Below, piece by piece: positions 1-7,824 of a stretch of DNA of 64,000 nucleotides. How positions within the stretch are numbered: the stretch's first letter is position 1; every line of letters starts with the position of its first letter. Under the pieces are notes generated by a model, which saw only the letters and a program-made list of their open reading frames with translations, searched no databases and was not told the origin of the DNA. The stretch is from Candidatus Magasanikbacteria bacterium RIFOXYC2_FULL_42_28 (GTDB lineage: Bacteria > Patescibacteria > ABY1 > Magasanikbacterales > GWA2-37-8): NCBI GenBank assembly GCA_001784435.1, contig MFQZ01000009.1, forward strand, positions 38,089 to 102,088, in the 5' to 3' direction. A program made the translations under genes and the position numbers.

Positions 1-1089
1 GTGGAGACGCGCCAGCAAATGCAGGAATTAATTTTAGAATCTCGTTCGGATAATAAGAAAACGATGTTGTTTGTAACGCACGATATTGAAGAAGCGATAT
101 TTTTAGCGCGCAAGATCGTGGTGATGGGGACGAAACCCGGCGTAGTTAGAGAAATTATTGATGTGCCGTTTAATTATCCCCGCCCATCATCTTTGCGGTT
201 TGATGAAGAGTTCCAAAAAATTCGCCGGGCGCTGTCATTTATCGTGCGCTCGGAAGGGATTAAGGGTAAACTTTCCGAAGGTGAGCCGATCGTTGGTCGC
301 TCTCATAAAATCGGACTTTATTATTGGCCGGGCAATAGCCCATTTTTTTACGCGCAAGAACGCGGTTGGTTTGAAAATGATTTATTACCGGTCGAGTTTA
401 TTTCTTTCAGCGATAATCGCCAGAAAATTGATTTTTGGAAGTCCGGCAAAATTGATATTTTAAATGTTACCATTGATACCGCGCTTAGATTAAAAAAGGA
501 AATACCGGATACGGAAATTATTATGGGTCTTAATATTTCTCGTGGTGGCGACGCGCTTATTAGCCGTGATCCGATAAGTTCGGTAAAGGAAATTAAAAAT
601 AAACGGGTGGCTTTGGAAAAAGATGAGATCAGCGAGTTTTTCTTGCGTTATGTCTTGTATAAAAATGGCATGAATTTGGAGGATGTGATAGTGGCGGATA
701 TGAAGGGAGATGAAATCGGCGCCGCTTTAATAAGCGGTCGGGTTGATGCGGCCGTTTTGTGGGAGCCGTGGCTTTCCAAAACATTGGAATTGTCGCGCGC
801 GCATGTTGTCGCAACCAGCCGTGATTTTTCAGTTTTCGCGGATGTTTTAGTGGCGCGAAAAAGTTTCGCGGAAGAAAATAAAGAAGAGATTCAAAAAATA
901 AAAATGATTTGGCAGAAATCCGTTGACGCTTATTATTTAAACAAACAAGATTTTACGCGCGCAGTCGCGCCCGCCGTGGGGCTAAGTGCTCGGGATTTGG
1001 CCAGCCAGCTTGAGTTAATTGAATTTTTTGATGGTGGGACTAAGCGGGTACTGGAAATTGGCGGGGAGATTAAAGACATGATGAGATAA
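1..1089 (+). CDS. ABC ATPase C-terminal part fused to an SsuA/NMT1-like substrate-binding domain (5' truncated)
   Basis: The gene enters from outside the window. Its first codons continue a typical nitrate/sulfonate/taurine ATPase just after the D-loop, and the ATPase H-loop is visible (FVTHDIEEAIFLA, about residues 24-36). After a linker, residues ~100-362 look like a periplasmic-type binding domain of the NMT1/THI5/SsuA class, beginning KIGLYYWPGNSPFF and containing GRVDAAVLWEPW. No signal peptide or membrane helix separates the two parts, so the binding domain should be cytoplasmic, as in cyanobacterial NrtC, where the homologous domain regulates transport. Ligand unknown: nitrate, sulfonate or a thiamine precursor are all possible. 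The GTG at position 1 is probably an internal codon. The gene ends before a strong hairpin terminator. Confidence 0.8.
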   Translation: METRQQMQELILESRSDNKKTMLFVTHDIEEAIFLARKIVVMGTKPGVVREIIDVPFNYPRPSSLRFDEEFQKIRRALSFIVRSEGIKGKLSEGEPIVGRSHKIGLYYWPGNSPFFYAQERGWFENDLLPVEFISFSDNRQKIDFWKSGKIDILNVTIDTALRLKKEIPDTEIIMGLNISRGGDALISRDPISSVKEIKNKRVALEKDEISEFFLRYVLYKNGMNLEDVIVADMKGDEIGAALISGRVDAAVLWEPWLSKTLELSRAHVVATSRDFSVFADVLVARKSFAEENKEEIQKIKMIWQKSVDAYYLNKQDFTRAVAPAVGLSARDLASQLELIEFFDGGTKRVLEIGGEIKDMMR

Positions 1090-1129
1090 AAAATAACGGC
1101 TCATAATTTTTTCGGTTGAGTACAAAACA

Positions 1130-1159
1130 AATAATACCGCCAAATTTGGCGGTATTATT
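1130..1159. terminator. Bidirectional hairpin terminator
   Basis: A perfect 12-bp inverted repeat (AATAATACCGCC / GGCGGTATTATT) with an AAATTT loop lies between two convergent genes. T-rich sequence follows on the minus strand. Confidence 0.75.
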
Positions 1160-1174
1160 ACTTATAATTTAATT

Positions 1175-2158
1175 TTACACCTCACTGATCACATCAAATC
1201 CTTTAAAACTACCGGTCAAAGCCAAGCCGATAATTTTTCCGGAACACAGCCCTTTGTTTTTTATTTTTTCCGCCACGGCGTTTAGGGTTGCGCCCGACCC
1301 AACGGCGTCGTCTATCAGCAAAATATTTTTGAATTTGCGATTGTCATCCACAAAAATAGTACGACGAGCGTTTTCTACGCGGTCGGACAATTTTGACAAT
1401 GATTTTTGCGGTACCGCGACATCGGATACAGTTTTTACCAAGTTCAATTGGGGCAAACTGAAATTAAGAATAGTAGCAAATTCTTTTTGAAACTGAATTT
1501 GTCTTGGCACGGTGGGCGGAATAAATCCCAGAGCGTCAATTTTATTTTCCTCTATTAAACGCGTCAGGCGCGCGCGGGTGAGTGCCACTACCATTTTAAT
1601 CAGTTCTTTATTTTGAGTTTGTTTGGCGTGCAACAGCAGGGTGCCGAGTTTGGTTTTGCCAAATCTTTCAATGCTGTAAAAATCAAAATAATAAACTTCA
1701 TCCAAGAAAATTTGCGGAAAAGTGTTTTGAAATTTCGTTAGCCCGCTAATTAGGCCATCGCGTTTATGTTGATTATATTTTTGCAGTGTCGTTTGATATT
1801 CACGCGCGGTTTTTTCTAGAGGCAAATTGTTTTGTCGGCAGAATTGCGCGAAACCGGATAGGCCGGGCATAAAATTTCCTGCGGATGAGATAAGCAGGTA
1901 GTTATCGTTGATGAATTGCAGGAGTGGTTTATCGTTTATAGATTCTGCCGCAGTCAAGGTTGGTTCGGCCAGGTGATAATAAACTTTCGGTGGTCGTCCC
2001 GATTTAGCTATTTTTTGGGTTGATAGCAATTTGTTGAGGTGTTTGTAAAGGGCCTGGTGACTAATACCAAAAAAACGCTTCATTTCGTTGATTGAAGCCG
2101 TATTTTTTTCTTTCAAATAAGCCATTATTTTGTCGCCAGTGGTATGTTCTTGGTTCAT
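1175..2158 (-). CDS. Winged-helix regulator with C-terminal phosphoribosyltransferase domain
   Basis: A 327-residue protein. Residues ~10-75 are a winged helix-turn-helix (SINEMKRFFGISHQALYKHL, then a GRPPKVYYHL wing). The C-terminal part carries a PRPP-binding loop of type I phosphoribosyltransferases (ILLIDDAVGSGAT, about residues 279-292). The combination resembles purine-type regulators such as Bacillus PurR in general plan, where the transferase fold serves as a ligand sensor, but sequence alone does not say whether this one is catalytic. I place the start at 2158 rather than at upstream ATGs (2185, 2209) because those lie in or before a consensus promoter, leaving a leader of roughly 18 bases. 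An inverted repeat between -10 and start suggests autoregulation. The gene ends at a shared terminator with the upstream ABC gene. Confidence 0.75.
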   Translation of the reverse strand: MNQEHTTGDKIMAYLKEKNTASINEMKRFFGISHQALYKHLNKLLSTQKIAKSGRPPKVYYHLAEPTLTAAESINDKPLLQFINDNYLLISSAGNFMPGLSGFAQFCRQNNLPLEKTAREYQTTLQKYNQHKRDGLISGLTKFQNTFPQIFLDEVYYFDFYSIERFGKTKLGTLLLHAKQTQNKELIKMVVALTRARLTRLIEENKIDALGFIPPTVPRQIQFQKEFATILNFSLPQLNLVKTVSDVAVPQKSLSKLSDRVENARRTIFVDDNRKFKNILLIDDAVGSGATLNAVAEKIKNKGLCSGKIIGLALTGSFKGFDVISEV

Positions 2159-2166
2159 AGTTGCAG

Positions 2167-2209
2167 GTTGAATATCAACTATCATATCACAATAACCAAA
2201 AATTGTCAA
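2167..2209 (-). promoter_or_regulatory. Promoter with overlapping inverted repeat for the wHTH-PRTase gene
   Basis: On the minus strand TTGACA (2204-2209), 17-base spacer, TATGAT (2181-2186). Immediately downstream lies GTTGA-N3-TCAAC (2167-2179), a candidate operator for the adjoining regulator. It fixes the start codon at 2158. Confidence 0.7.
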
Positions 2210-2214
2210 GTATT

Positions 2215-2242
2215 AAAAAATCCGCTAGTTTTAGCGGATTTT
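2215..2242 (-). terminator. Terminator of the trigger factor gene
   Basis: Inverted repeat TCCGCTA / TAGCGGA flanked by A and T runs; on the minus strand it is followed by a run of T. Confidence 0.75.
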
Positions 2243-2253
2243 GTGTGTAATTA

Positions 2254-3537
2254 TTATTTTCCAACCACCTTTTCTTTTAAATATTCCACCACCTTACGAT
2301 TTTGAACGGTGACAGCGAGCATATCCAGCACCTCCGGGCGTTTGAGGGCATCTTCCACTTTATCATCGCCTTTATACGCGGTGCGAATGGCCTCTTTTTC
2401 TTTTTCAATTTCGCTTGGCTCCACTTTGATGTTATTATCTAATGCCACTTGGCGGGAGACCAGCGCGGCTTTGACGCGAGTGATCGCGCGCTCTTCAAAA
2501 TCCTTGAAAATTTCGTCTTCGGTTTTTTTCAAGTCCTTTAAATATTTTTCCATATCAATACCGGCGCGTTCTAAGTCGGCTTTTAATTCGTTAAACATTT
2601 TATGTTTTTCCGTGCGCATTAATACTTCGGGCAATTCGCCAAACTCGGCCACTTCAATAATTTTATGTAAAATTTCTTCTTCCAGACGTTGGGTTTCTTT
2701 TTTCTCGGCTTCGGCGGTTAAATTTCCGTGTAATAATTTTTTTAATGTTTCCAAATCGGTTTGGCCCAAGCCCTTGGCGAATTCGTCGTCAAGTGTTGGG
2801 TATTCCAAAGTATAAATATCTTTTACTAATACTTCAAAATCAATATCCTTGCCGGCCAGATGTTTTTGATAATGATCGGCCGGGAATTTCAAAGTAAAAT
2901 TTTTCTTGTCATCTTTTTTCAAACCGACAATTTGCTCGGCAAAGCCCGGGATATAGTGGGGCTCGGATAAATATACTTGGTGGTTGGGGGCTTGCCCGCC
3001 TTCGACCGGCACTTTGTCAATAAACATATTCATGGACACGACCGCTTTGTCGGCGGTAGTGGCGACGCCGTCTTTTAACACCTCTTTACCGCGCATTTTT
3101 TTCAAATTATCCAAAACGTCATTCAACTGTTTGTCTCCCACTTTCACTTCTTTTTTAGCAATTTTAATGGTCGCAAGATCCGGTAATTTTAGCGAGGGGA
3201 AAAGCGCGACTATGGCTTTGAAAACAAAATCATTGCCCGGTGCCATTTTTTCCAAACTGATTTCCGGCATGCCGACCGTGGTTAATTTTTCCGCCACGAC
3301 CGCGGTGTGGAAATTTTTCTCCACGATGATTTGCATCGCCTCTTCCAGAATTTTAATTTCGCCGATTTGTTGTTTGACAATATCATAAGGCGCTTTGCCC
3401 GGGCGGAAGCCGTGAATAGCGGCGCGTAAGGATATGCGCGTAGCGGCGTCTTCCATATCTTTTTTGTAATCGGCAACCGCGACAGTGATGATGAGTTCGG
3501 CTTGGGATTGGGGGAGGAGTTTTAGGGTGTGGGACAT
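2254..3537 (-). CDS. tig: Trigger factor (ribosome-associated chaperone / peptidyl-prolyl isomerase)
   Basis: A 427-residue protein with the full trigger factor plan. The N-terminal ribosome-binding domain includes the signature GFRPGKAP near residue 44. An FKBP-like isomerase domain covers roughly residues 160-245 (ending with TLDDEFAKGLG). A long helical C-terminal chaperone domain follows. Length is normal for the family. It binds beside the polypeptide exit tunnel and shields nascent chains. It is monocistronic here: a terminator follows, and the upstream neighbour on the same strand is over 500 bases away. No strong Shine-Dalgarno sequence precedes the ATG, as for most core genes of this window. 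Confidence 0.95.
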   Translation of the reverse strand: MSHTLKLLPQSQAELIITVAVADYKKDMEDAATRISLRAAIHGFRPGKAPYDIVKQQIGEIKILEEAMQIIVEKNFHTAVVAEKLTTVGMPEISLEKMAPGNDFVFKAIVALFPSLKLPDLATIKIAKKEVKVGDKQLNDVLDNLKKMRGKEVLKDGVATTADKAVVSMNMFIDKVPVEGGQAPNHQVYLSEPHYIPGFAEQIVGLKKDDKKNFTLKFPADHYQKHLAGKDIDFEVLVKDIYTLEYPTLDDEFAKGLGQTDLETLKKLLHGNLTAEAEKKETQRLEEEILHKIIEVAEFGELPEVLMRTEKHKMFNELKADLERAGIDMEKYLKDLKKTEDEIFKDFEERAITRVKAALVSRQVALDNNIKVEPSEIEKEKEAIRTAYKGDDKVEDALKRPEVLDMLAVTVQNRKVVEYLKEKVVGK

Positions 3538-3542
3538 AGTGT

Positions 3543-3600
3543 TAATTTAAAATGTAAATATCAAAATGGAAAATGACAAGTTAAAATTAAAAATAAGTGA
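3543..3600. repeat. AT-rich short repeat (TATCAAAATG family)
   Basis: Units such as AAATATCAAAATGG and TTAAAATTAAAAAT sit just upstream of tig. Similar wording recurs at 9153-9215 and, in frame, twice inside polA. Confidence 0.5.
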
Positions 3601-3694
3601 TTGAAGTTTAACCGATTTTTTGGAAAAAGTCAAGTTTAACAGGTCTTTTCTTTTTAAAATCTTTATGATAGGGTAATTGGTGAAAGGAGGGCGG

Positions 3695-3856
3695 ATGAAA
3701 TATTTCGCCCAATGGTATGATCCCGTTTTGGCCGCTTCTGTTGTAGGTGGCGTCGTGTTCGGCGTTGCCGGCAGTGTTGTGGTCGCAACTGCGGTCGGCT
3801 TGGTGGCAGGGGCCGGATTTCTCGGCCTGCTCATCAAGCACGATTCCAACCGTTAG
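3695..3856 (+). CDS. Small hydrophobic membrane protein, 53 aa
   Basis: Starts MKYFAQWYDPVLAASVV and consists mainly of one long glycine/valine/alanine-rich hydrophobic stretch (residues ~11-47), ending KHDSNR. A strong ribosome site, GGAGG, lies six bases before the ATG, in contrast to the core genes. A -10-like TATGAT sits at 3664-3669. Codon choice (GCC, GTC, GGC, CTC) is clearly GC-richer than in neighbouring genes, suggesting different ancestry. Its stop codon TAG forms part of the TAGGAGG ribosome site of the next small gene, so the two are probably translationally coupled. The shape would fit a glycine-zipper peptide or a small phage-type membrane protein; no family recognised. Confidence 0.6.
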   Translation: MKYFAQWYDPVLAASVVGGVVFGVAGSVVVATAVGLVAGAGFLGLLIKHDSNR

Positions 3857-3864
3857 GAGGTTTT

Positions 3865-4008
3865 GTGTTAACCGATTTTATGGTACCGTCTGATGACATG
3901 CTGATCCCGTGCGCGACGATCATCGGTGTACTCATCGGCGTACTCATCGCGTGGTTCGTCGTGGCGGGAGATGTTCGCCCTGTCTCTCGTCGTCCGCAGT
4001 CCAAGTGA
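3865..4008 (+). CDS. Small single-pass membrane protein, 47 aa
   Basis: GTG start eight bases after an AGGAGG ribosome site that overlaps the stop of the preceding small gene. One transmembrane segment (residues ~15-34, CATIIGVLIGVLIAWFVVAG) is followed by a basic tail with several Arg and a Lys. Like its partner it uses GC-rich codons. Downstream come a hairpin with a 9-bp GGGGCGAAG / CTTCGCCCC stem and then an intrinsic terminator, so the two genes form a closed mini-operon. Function unknown. Confidence 0.55.
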   Translation: MLTDFMVPSDDMLIPCATIIGVLIGVLIAWFVVAGDVRPVSRRPQSK

Positions 4009-4064
4009 CAGCCAACCTTTCACGGGGCGAAGATTTGAGGACCTTCGCCCCTAGTCCTAAATTT

Positions 4065-4098
4065 AAAATCATCCCGACTAAGTTGGGATGATTTTTTT
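4065..4098. terminator. Bidirectional terminator
   Basis: AAAATCATCCC / GGGATGATTTTTTT inverted repeat between the small-gene pair and the convergent ATPase gene. Confidence 0.75.
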
Positions 4099-4100
4099 GT

Positions 4101-5315
4101 TTAAAGTAATGGGATAAAAAGTTCGTTGGTTTTTTCGTTGTTGTCAACCCCGTTAAAATATAAACAATAAGTCGCGGAATTCGGGTAGTCCAGCTTAAAA
4201 GCAGTGGGCAGGCGGCACTTGCTTTGGTTGGATTTTATTTCCAAGGCGATATTTTGACCATTGCCGATGTCTAAAATAAAATCCACTTCATTCTGATTTT
4301 TATCTCGCCAATATTGAGGTGAATATTTGTTTTTGACAAATTGCATGTAGGTGGCGTTTTCCAAGAGTGGGCCGTTATCGGCGCGTTTATCAAAAATTTG
4401 AAAATTATTAATAATGTGATTGCGCAAGCCGGTATCAAAAAAATAAACTTTTTGATTTTTTACTATTTCTTTTCTTTTGTTATTATAAAATGGGCGGATT
4501 AAACTGATGATGTAGGTCTTGCTAAGAAAGTTTAGGTATTTTTTTAAGGTATGATAGGCGAATTCGGATATTTCCGTCAGTTCTTTATATTCAATTAAAT
4601 TACCAGTTTGCAGAGCTAGTGCTTTGATTAATTTCCCTAATTTATAATCATCCACTAACCCCAAAATATCCTTTACATCTCTTAAAAAATAAGTGTTATA
4701 AATATTTTTTAGCACTTCCTTTTTTTCGGCCTCTGTTTTTGATAATATTACCGCCGGGTATCCACCCCAAATCGCGTATTCTTCAAAATATTTTTTTAAA
4801 ATTATATTTTGCTCGGCAGTCAAAGAATAATTTTTAGTGTTTTCCCAATCAATTTTATTTTTAGTATAGATACTGCAATATTTAGGGTCGCGACATTGCA
4901 AATACTCTTCAAAATTGAATGGCAACATTTCTAAAACAAACACTCGGCCGACCAGAAATTTGGCCGCCTTGATAGTAAGATCAAGTGCTGACGAGCCGGA
5001 AATAATTATTTTGGTAGGATGTTCGTCGTAGATATATTTTAAAAGCTTTCCGCCGTTTTTAGCATACTGGAATTCATCAATAAAGACATAATCGTTGCCA
5101 GCGATGTGGGTACTAATAAATTCTTTGATATTTTTCTCAAATAAATTAAGCGTGTCTTGATCTTCAAATGTTAAAAATACCGCTTTTTTTAAATCGTTAT
5201 AAATTTTTTTAATAGTGGTAGTTTTACCGCATTGGCGGGGGCCAATAAGCGCGATTATTTCCGGTCTTTTTAAATACCCAATAATCTCGGCTTCTATTTT
5301 TCGCTTAATATACAT
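4101..5315 (-). CDS. AAA_14 / DUF4143 family ATPase
   Basis: A 404-residue predicted ATPase. Walker A is IGPRQCGKTT (near residue 24), Walker B is YVFIDEFQ (near residue 97), and ISGSS follows as a sensor-like element. The C-terminal DUF4143 part carries a PD-(D/E)XK-like arrangement (NEVDFILDIG followed by ALEIKSN). Such proteins are abundant in archaea and Patescibacteria; their role is not established, with transcription-coupled or defence-like functions proposed. The gene has a consensus promoter and a short leader without a visible ribosome site. It shares a divergent intergenic region with the foreign-looking 64-aa gene. A second ATPase of related design (DUF234 type) lies at 12356. Confidence 0.85.
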   Translation of the reverse strand: MYIKRKIEAEIIGYLKRPEIIALIGPRQCGKTTTIKKIYNDLKKAVFLTFEDQDTLNLFEKNIKEFISTHIAGNDYVFIDEFQYAKNGGKLLKYIYDEHPTKIIISGSSALDLTIKAAKFLVGRVFVLEMLPFNFEEYLQCRDPKYCSIYTKNKIDWENTKNYSLTAEQNIILKKYFEEYAIWGGYPAVILSKTEAEKKEVLKNIYNTYFLRDVKDILGLVDDYKLGKLIKALALQTGNLIEYKELTEISEFAYHTLKKYLNFLSKTYIISLIRPFYNNKRKEIVKNQKVYFFDTGLRNHIINNFQIFDKRADNGPLLENATYMQFVKNKYSPQYWRDKNQNEVDFILDIGNGQNIALEIKSNQSKCRLPTAFKLDYPNSATYCLYFNGVDNNEKTNELFIPLL

Positions 5316-5354
5316 AAAATTAAGGTTACTACTCTAAAATTGACTTGTATGTTA

Positions 5355-5383
5355 ATTATAGAGTATGCGGTGATTATTGTCAA
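5355..5383 (-). promoter_or_regulatory. Consensus promoter for the DUF4143 ATPase
   Basis: Minus strand TTGACA (5378-5383), 17-base spacer, TATAAT (5355-5360): a perfect sigma70-type promoter about 40 bases before the start codon. Confidence 0.8.
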
Positions 5384-5399
5384 TAGTTGGTGTTTTGGT

Positions 5400-5428
5400 T
5401 TGACAGAGAGAGAGATGTTTGATAGATT
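5400..5428 (+). promoter_or_regulatory. Promoter for the 64-aa small gene
   Basis: TTGACA (5400-5405), 17-base spacer, TAGATT (5423-5428), back to back with the ATPase promoter. Confidence 0.7.
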
Positions 5429-5458
5429 TTAGGGGCGAGATGGAGAAAGGGAGGGTAT

Positions 5459-5653
5459 ATGGAGCAGCACTTTGTTTTGTCAGAAATGGAGGATGTAGAT
5501 GTTTTTAGGTTTTCTCCGAATTTTTATGGCCAAAGGCCAAAGGAGGTGTTGTTCGGGTATGCAAGGTTTAACGCCTTGCATCATTTGCTCGACGATTGGC
5601 GTGCTCGTCTTCAAGGTGGCAGTTCCGCCACCTCGGATACGGACGCGACCTAA
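5459..5653 (+). CDS. Small soluble protein, 64 aa, unknown function
   Basis: Begins MEQHFVLSEMEDVDVF and ends in a Ser/Thr/Asp-rich tail; no membrane segment. A strong purine-rich ribosome site (AAAGGGAGGG) precedes the ATG, the unit has its own promoter, and an intrinsic terminator follows. The transcript is unusually structured: hairpins TGCAAGG / CCTTGCA and GGTGGC / GCCACC lie in the reading frame, and the leader segment GCGAGATGGA is the exact complement of TCCATCTCGC just after the stop. Either the mRNA folds end to end or the unit is really a structured RNA with an incidental frame. I favour coding because of the well-placed ribosome site. Confidence 0.5.
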   Translation: MEQHFVLSEMEDVDVFRFSPNFYGQRPKEVLFGYARFNALHHLLDDWRARLQGGSSATSDTDAT

Positions 5654-5686
5654 CAGGGGGTTTCCATCTCGCACCCCCAATTATTT

Positions 5687-5720
5687 AAAATCACCCGCCG
5701 AATTGGCGAGTGATTTTTTT
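5687..5720. terminator. Bidirectional terminator
   Basis: AAAATCACCCGCC / GGCGAGTGATTTTTTT hairpin between the small gene and the convergent hppA. Confidence 0.75.
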
Positions 5721-5734
5721 GTTTGAATTTATTT

Positions 5735-7720
5735 TTATTTCATGAGCAATCCCACAATTAAAAGCGCCATAATATTCGCCACTTTAATCATCGGGTTAAT
5801 CGCCGGACCAGCCGTGTCCTTGTAGGGGTCGCCAACCGTGTCGCCGGTTACCGCGGCTTGATGAGCAAACGATCCTTTGCCTCCATAATTTCCTTTTTCA
5901 ATATATTTTTTCGCGTTGTCCCAAGCGCCACCACCAGTTGTCATTGAGATTGCGACAAATAATCCGGTGACGATTGTACCAATAAGTAATCCACCCAACG
6001 CGGCAATTCCTAAAGTGTAGCCGACGATAATCGGAGCCAACACCGGAATCGCTGCCGGTAAAATCATTTGACCGATTGCGCCTTTGGTCACGATATCCAC
6101 GGCCTTGCCATAATCTGGCTTGGCAGTACGTTCCATGATACCGGGAATTTCTTTGAATTGGCGACGAACTTCTTCGACAACTTTACCCGCGACTTTTCCG
6201 ACTGATTCCATTAACAATGCGCCGAAGAAGTATGGGAGTAACCCACCAATAAATAATCCAGCTAAAACTTTTGGATCATTAATTAAAAATTGGAATGTGT
6301 CTGGTAATTTATGAGTGAAGTCAGCGAATAAAACTAACGAAGCCAACGCGGCCGAACCGATTGCATAGCCTTTTGTCACCGCTTTTGTGGTGTTGCCAAC
6401 CGCGTCCAATGGATCAGTGATGTCGCGTACAGATTGTGGCAATTCCGCCATCTCGGCAATACCGCCGGCGTTGTCAGTGATTGGGCCGTAAGCGTCAATT
6501 GTTACTACTATACCAGTCAAAGACAACATACCCATCGCAGCGACAGCCACGCCATAAATTCCAGCGAAGTGATAAGCGCCAAGCATACCAGCAACGATAC
6601 ATAATACTGGCAAAGCAGTTGATTTCATTGAGACCGCTAAACCGGCAATTACGTTTGTGCCATGTCCGGTTTCAGAGGCTTTGGCAATTTGTTTTACCGG
6701 GCCATATTTAGTCGCGGTATAATATTCAGTAATCCAAACCATCGCGGCTGTCAAAACTAAACCGATTACCGCGCAGAAGAAAATATTGTTTGCGGTGTAA
6801 CCAACAAGGTCGCCCATTAACCATTTGGTGGCTGGATAAAATCCGATCAAAGCCAAAACGCCAGAAGCGCCTAAACCTTTGTACAAAGCGTTCATCACGT
6901 TTAAATCTTTGCCCAAGCGAATGGCAAAAGTTCCAACGATGGAAGCGATAATAGAAATACCGCCGAGCACGAGTGGGTAGACAACGGCTTTTTCATTCCC
7001 AACAAATAAAATTCCACCCAAGATCATAGCAGCGACAGCTGTGACAGCATAAGTTTCAAATAAATCCGCGGCCATACCGGCGCAGTCGCCAACATTATCA
7101 CCGACGTTATCGGCAATTACGGCCGGGTTGCGTGGGTCATCTTCTGGAATTCCTTTTTCTACTTTACCGACAAGGTCGGCGCCCACATCAGCGGCTTTGG
7201 TGAAAATACCACCGCCGATACGAGCGAAGACAGAAATTAAACTTCCGCCAAAACCTAAACCAATCAAAGCGGATAAATCTTTGGTTAATAAATAAAATCC
7301 GGACACGCCGAGCAAGCCTAAACCCACGACCAGTAAACCAGTAATTGAACCACCGCGAACCGCGACGTTCATCGCTTCTTTAAAACCGGTTTTAGCAGCT
7401 TCGGCCGTGCGGACATTGGCGCGCACCGAGACACTCATGCCGATGACGCCAGCGACTCCGGACAACACCGCTCCGACTACAAATCCGAAACCGGTCATCC
7501 AATCAACGAATAATCCGATTAATAAAAAAACTAAAAACGCGACATAAGCAATAGTTTTGTACTGGCGTTTTAAATAAGCATTGGCGCCGTCTTGAATGGC
7601 GCGAGCGATTGCTTTCATCCGGTCGTCTCCAGCCGGAAGTTTGTTAATCCAGTAAACTAAAACACCGCCATAGATAATGGCGATAAGCGCGGGCAAAAGC
7701 GCGAACAGGACTACGGTCAT
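5735..7720 (-). CDS. hppA: Membrane-bound proton-translocating pyrophosphatase, K+-independent type
   Basis: A 661-residue polytopic membrane protein of the M-PPase family, which couples hydrolysis of pyrophosphate to ion pumping. The substrate-binding signature DVGADLVGKVEKGIPEDDP followed by NVGDNVGD (about residues 178-212) is intact, as is the C-terminal acidic motif GDTVGDPYKDTAGPAINP. The segment DAVGNTTKAVTKGYAIG has Lys where K+-dependent enzymes have Ala (GNTTAA), the known marker of the K+-independent H+-pumping branch. In a probably fermentative cell this would recover energy from biosynthetic pyrophosphate. Its promoter overlaps face to face with that of the divergent M23 peptidase. 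Confidence 0.97.
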   Translation of the reverse strand: MTVVLFALLPALIAIIYGGVLVYWINKLPAGDDRMKAIARAIQDGANAYLKRQYKTIAYVAFLVFLLIGLFVDWMTGFGFVVGAVLSGVAGVIGMSVSVRANVRTAEAAKTGFKEAMNVAVRGGSITGLLVVGLGLLGVSGFYLLTKDLSALIGLGFGGSLISVFARIGGGIFTKAADVGADLVGKVEKGIPEDDPRNPAVIADNVGDNVGDCAGMAADLFETYAVTAVAAMILGGILFVGNEKAVVYPLVLGGISIIASIVGTFAIRLGKDLNVMNALYKGLGASGVLALIGFYPATKWLMGDLVGYTANNIFFCAVIGLVLTAAMVWITEYYTATKYGPVKQIAKASETGHGTNVIAGLAVSMKSTALPVLCIVAGMLGAYHFAGIYGVAVAAMGMLSLTGIVVTIDAYGPITDNAGGIAEMAELPQSVRDITDPLDAVGNTTKAVTKGYAIGSAALASLVLFADFTHKLPDTFQFLINDPKVLAGLFIGGLLPYFFGALLMESVGKVAGKVVEEVRRQFKEIPGIMERTAKPDYGKAVDIVTKGAIGQMILPAAIPVLAPIIVGYTLGIAALGGLLIGTIVTGLFVAISMTTGGGAWDNAKKYIEKGNYGGKGSFAHQAAVTGDTVGDPYKDTAGPAINPMIKVANIMALLIVGLLMK

Positions 7721-7769
7721 ATTTGGCTAGGTTAAGATTTAAAACACCTGCTTGGGACAGGTTGAAGGG

Positions 7770-7812
7770 TTGATTTATACCGTATTTTATGCTAAAATAG
7801 GTCAACAGTCAA
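7770..7812. promoter_or_regulatory. Overlapping divergent promoters of hppA and the LysM/M23 gene
   Basis: Plus strand: TTGATT (7770-7775), 17, TAAAAT (7793-7798). Minus strand: TTGACT (7807-7812), 17, TAAAAT (7784-7789). The -10 elements form the symmetrical ATTTTA-TGC-TAAAAT. The two promoters occupy the same ~40 bp, so polymerase binding should be mutually exclusive. Confidence 0.7.
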
Positions 7813-7824
7813 GTGGCGTAAGTT

